Of a stretch of 64,000 nt of DNA, positions 54,821 through 62,923 are shown piece after piece. The position numbers and the translations under genes were made by a program. The DNA is from Trebonia sp963836195 (GTDB lineage Bacteria > Actinomycetota > Actinomycetes > Streptosporangiales > Streptosporangiaceae): assembly GCA_963836195.1 (NCBI GenBank), contig CAWIIX010000008.1, positions 224,741 through 288,740 of the forward strand, read 5' to 3'. The first letter of the stretch is position 1; each line of letters starts with the position of its first letter. The notes under the pieces are model-generated. The model worked only from the letters and a program-made list of their open reading frames with translations. It had not been told where the DNA came from and did no database searches.

Positions 54821-55714
54821 TTAGCCGATTGCGGGGAGGGAGGGGCCCTGGAGGAGGGCGCCGCCGTCGATGGGGTAGATGCCGCCGGTCATGAAGCTGG
54901 AGGCGTTGCTGGCGAGGAGGAGGGCCAGGCCCCTGATCTCGGCCGGGTTGCCCATGCGGCCGAGGGGGACGACGGCCTTCCACATTTCCTCGGCCGCGGC
55001 CGAGGTGGGGGCGCCGCCGCCGAGGTTGGTCTTGAACGGGCCGGGCGCGATCGCGTTCACCCGGACATTCCAGCGGGCCAGGTCGTGGGCGGCCTGCTTG
55101 GTGAAGTTGACGACCCCGGCCTTGGCGATCGCGTACGAGTAGGGCGTGTACGGGTCGTTGCGGAGGCCGGCCGTCGAGGCCGTGGTCACGATCGAGCCCG
55201 ACCGCTGGCGCTTCATGTGCCTCGCGGCGGCCTGCACGGTGTAGACGACGCCGTGCAGGTTCACGTCGATGAGCGCGTCGTAGTCCGTCATCGACATGTC
55301 GTCGAGCCAGCCCTCGGCCAGCAGCGGCGGGCGGCCGCGGGCCACGCCCGCGTTGGCGAAGACGATGTCGATGTTCCCGTGGACGTCGACGATGCGGTCG
55401 ACCAGGGCGCGCACGGCGGTCGCGTCGCTGACGTCGAGGCCGCGGCCGCTGATCAGTGGCGGGGTCTTGACCCCGCCCGTCTCGCCGCGCTCGACGGCCG
55501 GCGGCCCGAGTCCGGCGGCCGCGCGGGCGGCGGCGGCCGCGTCGGCCAGCGCGCGGACCGCCTGCTCGAGGGATTCGGCGTTCCAGTCGGCGATCACCAC
55601 GGTCGCGCCGGCCTCGGCCAGGATCGACGCGAACGCGTAGCCGAGCCCGGAGGCGCCCCCGGTGACCAGCGCGACCTGGCCGCGTACGTCGAATAGGTCG
55701 TCAACAACGCTCAT
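54821..55714 (-). CDS. Short-chain dehydrogenase/reductase
   Basis: Start ATG 55714 (MSVVDDLFDVRGQVALVTGGASGLG). Classical SDR: VTGGASGLGYAFASIL, FANAGVARG, catalytic Ser in IVTTASTAGLRNDP, YSYAIAKAGVVNFTK with Tyr-x-x-x-Lys, and NAIAPGPFKTNLGGG. About 297 residues including an Ala-rich insertion (ADAAAAARAAAGLGPP). It follows the sugar ABC permease on the same strand after a 147-bp gap containing hairpin repeat H copy 2, so it may belong to the same catabolic locus and oxidise the imported sugar or polyol, which is inference. Confidence 0.9.
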   Translation of the reverse strand: MSVVDDLFDVRGQVALVTGGASGLGYAFASILAEAGATVVIADWNAESLEQAVRALADAAAAARAAAGLGPPAVERGETGGVKTPPLISGRGLDVSDATAVRALVDRIVDVHGNIDIVFANAGVARGRPPLLAEGWLDDMSMTDYDALIDVNLHGVVYTVQAAARHMKRQRSGSIVTTASTAGLRNDPYTPYSYAIAKAGVVNFTKQAAHDLARWNVRVNAIAPGPFKTNLGGGAPTSAAAEEMWKAVVPLGRMGNPAEIRGLALLLASNASSFMTGGIYPIDGGALLQGPSLPAIG

Positions 55715-55752
55715 TAGCCGGCCTTTCGCTCGCTTGGCGCTGGTGTGCCAGT

Positions 55753-55805
55753 GTGCCAAGTGCGCTTTTGGGCTCACTCTTGCCGGCCCAAAACCGCACT
55801 TGGGC
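55753..55805. repeat. Intergenic hairpin repeat H, copy 2
   Basis: Same loop tcactcttgccg and same inner stem (tttgggc/gcccaaa) as copy 1 at 33408-33461, with outer stem changes that mostly keep pairing (arms 55753-55773 and 55786-55805). A G-rich tract follows to 55860, as after copy 1. Confidence 0.8.
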
Positions 55806-55861
55806 CGGCGAGGTGGGGGTGGGGGGACGAAGGGGGTGGGGGGACGGGGGGGCGGGGTGGG

Positions 55862-56896
55862 TTAGGCGGCGCGGCGGCGCTTGAAGATGCGGTCGCGGGT
55901 CACCTTCGGGATCGTGATCGCCGCGACCAGGGCGGCGCCGTAGAAGATCTGCTGGAAGTAGGTCTGCGCGCCGAGCAGCTCAAGTCCGGCCGTGCCGGTG
56001 GCCAGGAAGTAAACGGCGATCAGGGCGCCGAGCGGGTTGATGCGGCCGGGCTTGATGGCGGTCGCCCCGAGGAAGACCGCCGCGTAGGCCGGGAGGATCA
56101 GCGCGCTGCCCGCCGTCGGGTCCACCGTCCCGTTGGTGCCCGCGTAGGCGATCCCGGCGACGCCGGCGATGGCGGCGCCGATGATGTAGGCCCAGGCCCG
56201 CTGGCGGTTGACCCGCACCCCGCTCAGCCGCGCCACCTCGCGCGACTGCCCGATCACGAGGGCCTTCTGCCCGGTCGGGGTGAAGCTGAGCACGTACCAG
56301 ACGACGAGGAAGATGGCCAGGCCGTAGTAGAACTCGAGCGGTATCGACAGGAAGTCATTCCCGAAGATCCAGTTCGAGAGGCCGGTCGAGACGATCCCGA
56401 CGCTGTTGGAGCCGGAGACGATGTAGATGACGCCCTGCACGATCGTCATCGTGCCGAGCGTGACGATGAACGGGTCGTTGTCGAAGAACACCACGAAGAA
56501 CACGTTGACCAGGCCGACGACCATGGCCGCGCCGATCCCCGCCACGCAGGCGAGGAGGACCGGCCACCCGTGCTGCACGTTGAGCACGGCCAGGGTCATC
56601 GCGGACAGGCCGAGCGAGGAGCCGAGTGACAGGTCGACGAAGTCGCCCACCACCGTCGGCAGGAGCACGGCCATCACCAGGATGAACAGCACCGCCTGGG
56701 AGCCGAGGATGTTGGAGAGGTCGCCGACCGAGAGGAAGGTGCCGGGAAGCGCAATCCCGAATCCGACGATCAGGGCGGCGAACACGACGAGAATCGCGTA
56801 ACGCTGGAGTCCCATGCGCAATATCGCCGAGGGCGCGGGCCGCTCCGCGTGACGTCCCTCCTGCCGGGCCTCGTCGACTGGAGCTGGCGCGCTCAT
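55862..56896 (-). CDS. Carbohydrate ABC transporter permease (RbsC-like)
   Basis: Start ATG 56896 (MSAPAPVDEARQEGRHAERP). 344 residues with about ten hydrophobic segments. Family marks: LLPTVVGDFVDLSLGSSLGLSAM, DPFIVTLGTMTIVQGVIYIVSGS and the EAA-like cytoplasmic loop TGQKALVIGQSREVARLSGVRV followed by AWAYIIGAAIAGVAGI. It forms the membrane channel for a sugar or polyol. The gene is last of the three transporter genes, 37 bp after the ATPase stop. Intact. Confidence 0.9.
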   Translation of the reverse strand: MSAPAPVDEARQEGRHAERPAPSAILRMGLQRYAILVVFAALIVGFGIALPGTFLSVGDLSNILGSQAVLFILVMAVLLPTVVGDFVDLSLGSSLGLSAMTLAVLNVQHGWPVLLACVAGIGAAMVVGLVNVFFVVFFDNDPFIVTLGTMTIVQGVIYIVSGSNSVGIVSTGLSNWIFGNDFLSIPLEFYYGLAIFLVVWYVLSFTPTGQKALVIGQSREVARLSGVRVNRQRAWAYIIGAAIAGVAGIAYAGTNGTVDPTAGSALILPAYAAVFLGATAIKPGRINPLGALIAVYFLATGTAGLELLGAQTYFQQIFYGAALVAAITIPKVTRDRIFKRRRAA

Positions 56897-56933
56897 ACGG
56901 TCACCTCGCTGGCGCTTGAGCTCGCAAGCTCGC

Positions 56934-58679
56934 TCATCTGTCCTCCCTGGTCTGCCGCAACGCCGCGGCACTGATGGCTTCCTCGGTCAGCTCTTCGCCT
57001 TCGAGCGTGGCGGTGTGCCGCCCCTGGGTGATCACGATCACCCGGTCGCAGACCTCCGCGAGCTCGCCGAACTCTGTTGTCACCCACAGCACCGCCATGT
57101 GGTGCAGGGCGGCGGCTGATTTCACGAAACGGTAGATGTCACGCCTGGCGCCGACGTCCACGCCCTGCGTCGGCTCATGCAGCAGCAGCAGCCGGGGCCG
57201 GGCCAGCAGCCACTTCGCCAGCAGCGCCTTCTGCTGGTTGCCGCCGGAGAAGGTGGACATGACGTTGCGCGCCCGCGGCGGCCGGATCAGGAACCGGTCG
57301 ACGGCCTCGCGCGCGAGGCCGACGAGCTCGCCCCGGTGGAAGATCCCGCCTCGGTAGTGCTCGTCCTCGACCAGCATGACGATGTTCTCCCACAGCGTCA
57401 GCGACTGGCTCAGCCCCTGCATCGCGCGGTCGGCGGGGACGAGGGCAATCCGCTCCCGCACGCAGCGCTGCGGGCTGAGCTGGCCGACGTCCAGGGTCTC
57501 GGCCCCCAGGCGGAGCGCCCCGGCGCCGGCCGGCCGCGCGCCGAACAGCAGGTACGGGAGCTCCTCGGCACCGGAGCCGATGAGGCCGGCCACGCCGAGG
57601 ATCTCGCCCGCGCCGATCTCGAACGACAGGTCCCGCAGCCACGCGTCGGTCAGGTGCTCGACGGCCACGTTCTCGCCCGCCACCGCCCCGTCCGCGTCGC
57701 CCGCGGACGTCATCGCCGCCAGGGTCAGCGCGACCGCCTGCTCGTCTTCGACCGGGCGGACGCCCGCCGTGGCGCCCTGGTCGGCGCGCGCCGGAGCGCC
57801 GACGATGAGACTGACCAGCTCCTCCTCGCGAATGTCGGCCGTGACCTCCTCGCCGACGACCCGGCCGTCCCTGAGCACGACGACCCGGTCGGTGATGTCG
57901 CGCACCGCCGTCAGGTCGTGCGAGATGAACAGCACCGCCGCGCCCTCGGCGACGACGGTTCTGATGAGATCGAAGAGCCGGTGGACCTCTTCCTCGGGAA
58001 GGAACACCGTCGGCTCGTCGAGGACGAGCACCGAGTGCCTGTAGCCGCTCTGCGTCCGGTACCGGCGGAGATCTTCCGCGGCCCGGACGATCGCCAGCCG
58101 GGCCTGATCGACCGGCGCCAGCTCACCCGTCCGCCGGTCCAGATCGAGGGCGACGTCGTAGCGGTCGAGGACGGCGGCGGCGCGGCGGTGCTCCGCGATC
58201 CAGTTGATCGGCTGCCACCCGGTCAGGCCGCCGCCGATGCGCTGGCCGAGGGTCAGGTTCTCGAGCACGCTCAGCCCGGGCGCGAGGGCTAGGTTCTGGT
58301 ACACGAAGCTGAGCCCGATCTGGCTCGCCTGGCCGGGGGCGAGGGGCAGCGCGATTTCCTGGCCGCCCACGAACAGGCGTGCGCCCGGCTCCGGGTCGTA
58401 GACCCCGGCCAGCACCTTGACCAGCGTCGACTTGCCCGAGCCGTTCTGGCCAAGCAGCCCGAGCACCTCGCCGTCGCCGATGCGCAGGTCCACCCCGTCC
58501 AGCGCCCGGTTACTGCCGAAATCCTTGGAGATACCGCGCACCTCAAGCGCGGGCGGAGCCGCCTGCTCGCCGGGCGCCGGAGGGTCCTGCAGGCCGATTC
58601 GCTTGTCTGACGAACCCGGCGTCTCGCTGTCTGGGGACGACAACGCACGCCTCCTTTTCTGCTGCTTGAGATGTGCCAC
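56934..58679 (-). CDS. Sugar ABC transporter double ATPase with unusual motifs
   Basis: Start ATG 58679 (MAHLKQQKRRRALSSPDSE). Two fused NBDs as in RbsA/MglA. NBD1: Walker A GLLGQNGSGKSTLVKVLAG and Walker B VLVLDEPTVFLPEEEV, but the C-loop region reads GELAPVDQARLAIVRA rather than LSVGQ. NBD2: no standard P-loop (VAGLIGSGAEELPYLLFG, normal for this class), good signature FSGGNQQKALLAKWL, and Walker B LLLLHEPTQGVDVGAR with His in place of Asp. 581 residues, intact. These departures suggest asymmetric ATP use or an actinobacterial subfamily. It powers uptake with the RbsC-like permease. Confidence 0.88.
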   Translation of the reverse strand: MAHLKQQKRRRALSSPDSETPGSSDKRIGLQDPPAPGEQAAPPALEVRGISKDFGSNRALDGVDLRIGDGEVLGLLGQNGSGKSTLVKVLAGVYDPEPGARLFVGGQEIALPLAPGQASQIGLSFVYQNLALAPGLSVLENLTLGQRIGGGLTGWQPINWIAEHRRAAAVLDRYDVALDLDRRTGELAPVDQARLAIVRAAEDLRRYRTQSGYRHSVLVLDEPTVFLPEEEVHRLFDLIRTVVAEGAAVLFISHDLTAVRDITDRVVVLRDGRVVGEEVTADIREEELVSLIVGAPARADQGATAGVRPVEDEQAVALTLAAMTSAGDADGAVAGENVAVEHLTDAWLRDLSFEIGAGEILGVAGLIGSGAEELPYLLFGARPAGAGALRLGAETLDVGQLSPQRCVRERIALVPADRAMQGLSQSLTLWENIVMLVEDEHYRGGIFHRGELVGLAREAVDRFLIRPPRARNVMSTFSGGNQQKALLAKWLLARPRLLLLHEPTQGVDVGARRDIYRFVKSAAALHHMAVLWVTTEFGELAEVCDRVIVITQGRHTATLEGEELTEEAISAAALRQTREDR

Positions 58680-58683
58680 GAGC

Positions 58684-58731
58684 GGGGCAGTAGCCCGGAG
58701 CGGAACACTCGTCCGTTCCGGGCTACCGCCC
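58684..58731 (-). terminator. Intercistronic hairpin between binding protein and ATPase genes
   Basis: gtagcccgga (58690-58699) pairs perfectly with tccgggctac (58717-58726), extended inward by cgga/tccg and outward by gggc/gccc across one mismatch. Located between the binding-protein stop (58755) and the ATPase start (58679). Such hairpins usually stabilise or partly terminate the upstream message so that more binding protein than transporter is made. Confidence 0.6.
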
Positions 58732-58754
58732 GCCTGATAACCACCGGATCAGGG

Positions 58755-60076
58755 TCAGGGCTTTCCTGTCATCGCGCCGTTCAGCGTTGACGCGGCGTGC
58801 AGCGCGCTGCCGGACAGGTCCGGCAGCCCGACTAGCTCGCGGAAGCCGTTCACCCAGTCGTCGCCGAAACCGCCGGTGGACAGGACGCTGACCGCGTTAC
58901 CCGGTGTGATCATCAGGTCCGGGCCGATGGCCTGGGCGTACGGGATCGGGGCGAGCTTCTCCAGACCGCGGACGGCCTGCAGGACCAGCAGGTAGCCGGT
59001 CCACGGCGGGGACTCGCTGACGTCGCTCTGGATGATGCTCGCTGCCCGGGCTGGGCGGTCTGCAGCTGGACGAACGGGGTACCGCCGCCGAACGCGAGGT
59101 AGGTCTTCACGTCGGTCTTGTGCGCGGCCTGGAGGCCCGCGAGCACATACGTCAGCTCTCCCGCGTAATCGGGGAACAGGACCGTCGTGTCGGGATGCTG
59201 CAGCAGCTGGGCGGTCACGGTGCTCGCGATCTGCGTCTGCCAGTCCGGCACCTCGACGTTGACCGAGCTCAGGGTGCACTGGGGGCAGTCCGCTTTCAGC
59301 GTGGCCGAGAGCGAGTCCTGCTCGATCACCGTCGCGGGCCCGGTGGCGTACGACGTGATCGCGATGGCGTTGAACGGCTGCCCGTTGTGCTGCGCGACCG
59401 CCTGCTCGGCTGCCAGCTTGGCGTCGAGCGCGTACGGGTCATCGGTGTTGTACGTGGTTCCGGCGCGCTGGTCCATGGTTGGCGTTCCCCCGTAGGTGCC
59501 CACCACGATGCCGGCCTTCTGGGCCTGGGCGATCGCCGGCGCGCTCTGCGACGGGTCCATCGCACACCCCATGACGATCGCCGCGTATCCGCCGTGGATC
59601 GCGTTCTCGATCGCGCTGTTGGTGTCAGCCGTCGTGCCCAGGTTGTTGAAGATCGTCGGCACCATGCCCATGGACTTGGCGAAGTTCGAGGCCGCCTGGG
59701 CGATCTCCTCGCACGCGGCCAGCGCGCTGACGCCCGGGATGATCATGATCTTCTTCCCGGCCAGGTTCGCGATGCTGGGGACCTTGCCGCCGTACTGCGG
59801 CCCGTAATCGCTGAAGCTCGGCGTCGCCGAGGCCCTCGTGATGTCCGCCTCCAGCGCGGCGATGTCCGCGCTGGTCGTCGACGCGTTTAAGGCCGGCGCC
59901 GTGCTCTGCGCGGCCGAGTTCGAAGCGGCCGGGGAGGTGGAAGGGGTCGTGCTTGAGCTGCTCGACGAGCAGGCTGCCAGCAGCAGCGCCGCGCCAGCCG
60001 CCGTTATCCCGAACGCGACCCGCAGCGCCCGGGGATTAGGTCTGTCATGTCTGCCATCTGGCCTGAAGCGTTTCAT
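58755..60076 (-). CDS. Sugar-binding lipoprotein of the ABC transporter, one frameshift
   Basis: I start at ATG 60076 (MKRFRPDGRHDRPNPRAL); upstream in-frame ATGs exist up to 60118. A signal peptide with lipobox AAGAALLLAACSSSS is followed by a Ser/Thr-rich linker and a periplasmic-binding fold: KIMIIPGVSALAACEEIAQAAS, GYAAIVMGCAMDPSQSAPAIAQAQKAGI, DDPYALDAKLAAEQAVAQH, AGELTYVLAGLQAAH. A one-base change near 59045 restores IIQSDVSESPPWTGYLLVLQAV and the end STLNGAMTGKP. It is the extracellular receptor that hands the sugar to the permease; ligand unknown. First gene of the transporter operon, divergent from the transketolase operon. Confidence 0.87.
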
Positions 60077-60470
60077 GCGCCCTCGCATATACACACTAAG
60101 GGGGTTTGACCGGACCACGCCTGGTGTCAGGGTTGATCTCGGCCGGCAAGATTGTCAACATCGGCCCCGTCGTGATCGCGTCTCGTTCTGGTCACTATCA
60201 CCAGACCCTCATTCGCCCTCGCGGAATGTTGTCGCCCCGGCACATTGCCACGCGACGAACCGAACGAGTATTCAAAGAATAAAAAATATTCATGACCCTG
60301 ATGGGCACTATAAATGGCCGCGATCACGGCCCCGGGCGTTGTGGGCCGGCACAGCCGGCCAGCCGCGATGCTGATCGGCGCACATATTGTCAACAAGTTG
60401 GGCCGAATTTAGGCTGAGGCGACGTCACCGAGCCCCGGTGGCCGCGAACCGCATCGAGAGGCAGCTGCCC
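60077..60470. promoter_or_regulatory. Divergent control region of transporter and transketolase operons
   Basis: Holds two exact copies of attgtcaaca (60151-60160 and 60386-60395), each followed within a few bases by ggcc; read on the minus strand each contains ttgaca. An AT-rich segment with attc/gaat hairpins lies at 60265-60293. The copies flank the middle of the region, so one regulator could govern both operons. The protein frame extended upstream of ATG 60471 is not conserved. Confidence 0.45.
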
Positions 60471-61349
60471 ATGCCCGACGACATCGTCGCCCAGCTGGAT
60501 CGCCGGCGACCGGTCACCGACGCCGAGCTCGCCGGTCGGGCGGACTGGATCCGGCTGCAGACCATCGCCCTGATCAGGCAGGCCGGACTCGGCCACTACT
60601 CCTCCACCTTCTCCAGCGCCGAGATCATCGCCACGCTCTACTATCGGTCGCTGCGACTACGCCCGGACGAGCCCCGGTGGGCCGACCGGGACCGCTTCCT
60701 GCTCGGCAAGGGCCACGTGGCGACGGGCCTGTGGCCGGTCCTGGCCGACCTCGGGTTCTACCCGCAGGACTGGCTGGGCCAGTTCGGCAAGGTCGGCTCG
60801 CCGCTCAACGACCACCCGAACATGAAGCTCGCGCACGGCATCGACTTCTCGTCCGGCTCGCTCGGCCACAACCTGTCGGTCGGCGTCGGCATGGCCCTCG
60901 GGGCCCGGCTGACGGGCCGGGACTACCGGACCTTCGTGCTCACCGGTGACGGCGAGCTGCAGGAGGGGCAGGTCTGGGAGGCGGCGATGGCGGCCAGCCA
61001 CTACAAGCTCGGCAACCTGGTCGCGATCGTGGACGCCAACGGCTTCTCCGGGGCCGGCCCGACGTCGCAGGCGATCAACATCGAGCCGCTCGGCCAGCGG
61101 TTCGAGGCGTTCGGCTGGACGGTCAGGGAGATCGACGGGAACGACGTCCCCACGGTCAGGACCACCCTCGACGAGCTGCCCGACCCGGAGAGCGAGGCGC
61201 CGATCGTCGTCATCGCCCGGACCCGCAAGGGGCACGGGGTCGAGTTCATGGAGAAGCAGCCGCAGGCCTGGCACCTGGGCCTGCTCAACGACGAGCAGTA
61301 CGCCGACGTGGTCTCCGAGATCTCCGCCCGGATGGAGTTGACCAAATGA
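60471..61349 (+). CDS. Transketolase N-terminal subunit
   Basis: Start ATG 60471 (MPDDIVAQLDRRRPVTDAEL) rather than an upstream start, because family similarity begins at RADWIRLQTIALIRQAGLGHYSSTFSSAEI. Thiamine-diphosphate motif TGDGELQEGQVWEAAMAASHYKLGNLVAIVDANG, substrate/phosphate part LLGKGHVATGLWPVL and HGIDFSSGSLGHNLSVGVGMA. 292 residues, intact. Split transketolases occur in archaea and in many bacterial sugar-degradation loci. The TGA overlaps the next ATG (ATGA), so both halves are made together. Confidence 0.92.
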   Translation: MPDDIVAQLDRRRPVTDAELAGRADWIRLQTIALIRQAGLGHYSSTFSSAEIIATLYYRSLRLRPDEPRWADRDRFLLGKGHVATGLWPVLADLGFYPQDWLGQFGKVGSPLNDHPNMKLAHGIDFSSGSLGHNLSVGVGMALGARLTGRDYRTFVLTGDGELQEGQVWEAAMAASHYKLGNLVAIVDANGFSGAGPTSQAINIEPLGQRFEAFGWTVREIDGNDVPTVRTTLDELPDPESEAPIVVIARTRKGHGVEFMEKQPQAWHLGLLNDEQYADVVSEISARMELTK

Positions 61350-62329
61350 CCGAGCAGCGAGGCGAGAAGAAGATGGTCGACGTCTTCAGCGACGTTGACC
61401 GCGAGACGGCGATGACCGCCAACCCGGCCGGCTACGCGGTGGCCGAATTGGGCGCCGAGGACGAGCGGATCGTCACGATGGCGGCCGACATGTCGAACAC
61501 GGTGGCCGACTTCATCGCCAAGTTCCCCGACCGGTACATCGAGCTCGGCATCGCCGAGACCAACTCGGTCTCGGTCGCGGCCGGCCTGGCGACGGCCGGC
61601 CTGCTGCCCTATATCTACTCGATGTCGCCGTTCGGCATGCTCAAGACGGCCGAGCAGTGGCGCACCGACGTGGACTACAACCACCTGCCGGTCCGCCTCG
61701 TCGGGCGGCTGTCGGGCCTGGCGATGGGCTACTTCGGCACCTCGCACTACGCGGTCGAGGACATCGCGATCGCCCGCACGATGAACAACACGACCGTGCT
61801 CTCCCCCGGCGACCCGGCCTCCACCGTCAGCCTCATGCGCTCGACCGCCGACCTCAACGGCCCGGTCTACATCCGGATCGCCGAGGGCGTCGGCAAGGTC
61901 TACGACCAGGCGCCCGAGTACGCCCGCGGCCAGTGGCCGAGGCTGCGCAGCGGCGGCGACATCACGCTGATCGGCCACGGCCTGGGCCTCGGGCTGGTCG
62001 CGGCGGCGGCCGAGCTGCTGTTTGAGCACGACAGCATCGAGGCCGACGTCTTCGACGCCGCCTACCTGCGCCCCTACGACGAGGAGGCGCTGCTCGAGAG
62101 CGCCCGCACAACCGGCCGGGTGCTCACCGTCGAGGAGCACAGCGTCGTCGGCGGTCTCGGCTCGCTGGTCGCCGAGGCGATCGCGCGGGCCGGGCTGTCG
62201 GTCCGGCTGGCCCAGGTGGCGCTGCCCGACCAGGACCTCGAGGTCGGCGTCCCGGCCGAACTGTACGAGTACTACGGGCTCACGGTGAGCAACGTCGCCG
62301 ACCGGGCGCGGAAGCTGGCCAAGGCATGA
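61346..62329 (+). CDS. Transketolase C-terminal subunit
   Basis: 327 residues from ATG 61346 (MTEQRGEKKMVDVFSDVDRE). It has the pyrimidine-binding domain with catalytic Glu (RYIELGIAETNSVSVAAGLATAG), LPVRLVGRLSGLAMGYFGTSHYAVEDIAIAR, and the C-terminal domain ITLIGHGLGLGLVAAAAELL and VLTVEEHSVVGGLGSLVAEAIARAG. With the N-terminal subunit it would transfer two-carbon ketol units between sugars. Its stop overlaps the start of the UGSC selenoprotein gene (ATGA). The real donor and acceptor in this locus are unknown. Confidence 0.92.
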   Translation: MTEQRGEKKMVDVFSDVDRETAMTANPAGYAVAELGAEDERIVTMAADMSNTVADFIAKFPDRYIELGIAETNSVSVAAGLATAGLLPYIYSMSPFGMLKTAEQWRTDVDYNHLPVRLVGRLSGLAMGYFGTSHYAVEDIAIARTMNNTTVLSPGDPASTVSLMRSTADLNGPVYIRIAEGVGKVYDQAPEYARGQWPRLRSGGDITLIGHGLGLGLVAAAAELLFEHDSIEADVFDAAYLRPYDEEALLESARTTGRVLTVEEHSVVGGLGSLVAEAIARAGLSVRLAQVALPDQDLEVGVPAELYEYYGLTVSNVADRARKLAKA

Positions 62330-62907
62330 GCGGAACGCCAGACGCGATGAGCACCAGGGAACGGCTGCTCGATCCCACCGGCGACAGCGAGCGCGACACC
62401 AACACGACGCTGGCCCAGCCCCGGCCGCAGTCGCTGCGCGGGCTGACCGTCGGGCTGCTCGACAACACCAAGCCGAACGGGATCACGATCCTGGAGGCGG
62501 TCGGGCGCGAGCTGGTGCAGCACTACGGCGTCCGGGAGGTCCGGATGTTCCAAAAGAGCTACTTCGGCACCCCGGTCGAGGAGTCGGTGATCAACCAGAT
62601 GCTGCACAACTGCGACTTCGCGGTGGCCGGGATCGGTGATTGAGGCTCGTGCAGCGCGGCCAGTTTGGCCGACGGGATCTTGCTTGAGCGGGCCGGCATC
62701 CCCGCTGTGAGCCTGTGCACCGATGCCTTCAGGATCACCGCCGAAGCGATGGCGCGGTCGCTCGGGTTCCCCGGCTACCAGTACGTGGCCGTGCCGCACC
62801 CGATCGCCAGCCGGACCCAGGCGGAGATCGACAACATCGCCCGCGACTTCCTCCCGGAGATCATCCGGGTGCTCGGCGCGGGCCTGACGATCCGGCCAGC
62901 GGACTGA
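62326..62907 (+). CDS. UGSC-type selenoprotein, in-frame TGA read as selenocysteine
   Basis: ATG 62326 overlaps the transketolase stop. The frame reads SLRGLTVGLLDNTKPNG, REVRMFQKSYFGTPVEES, NQMLHNCDFAVAGIGD, then TGA at 62641-62643, and continues in the same frame GSCSAASLADGILLERAGIPAVSLCTDAF to a TGA at 62905-62907: 193 residues with Sec at 106 and Cys at 109. No base change is needed to join the halves, unlike the frameshifted genes here. Sec-Gly-Ser-Cys is, to my knowledge, the defining motif of the UGSC family, whose homologues carry Sec or Cys. A SECIS-like hairpin follows. The Sec-x-x-Cys pair suggests a redox or reductase role; the reaction is unknown to me. Confidence 0.88.
62644..62679 (+). 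promoter_or_regulatory. Candidate bacterial SECIS element
   Basis: Directly after the recoded TGA, cggcca (62657-62662) and tggccg (62666-62671) form a perfect 6-bp stem with loop gtt, extendable by gc/cg across a bulged A. The loop begins with G and lies 19 bases after the TGA, within the distance and loop rules known for SelB-binding bacterial SECIS elements. Within the coding frame it also encodes SAASLAD. Confidence 0.65.
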
Positions 62908-62923
62908 GAAGGAGGTCACCGGC

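Noticed and set aside
60387..60470. Upstream start for the transketolase N-terminal subunit
   Set aside because: The added 28 residues are arginine-rich, lack family similarity and cover one attgtcaaca site.
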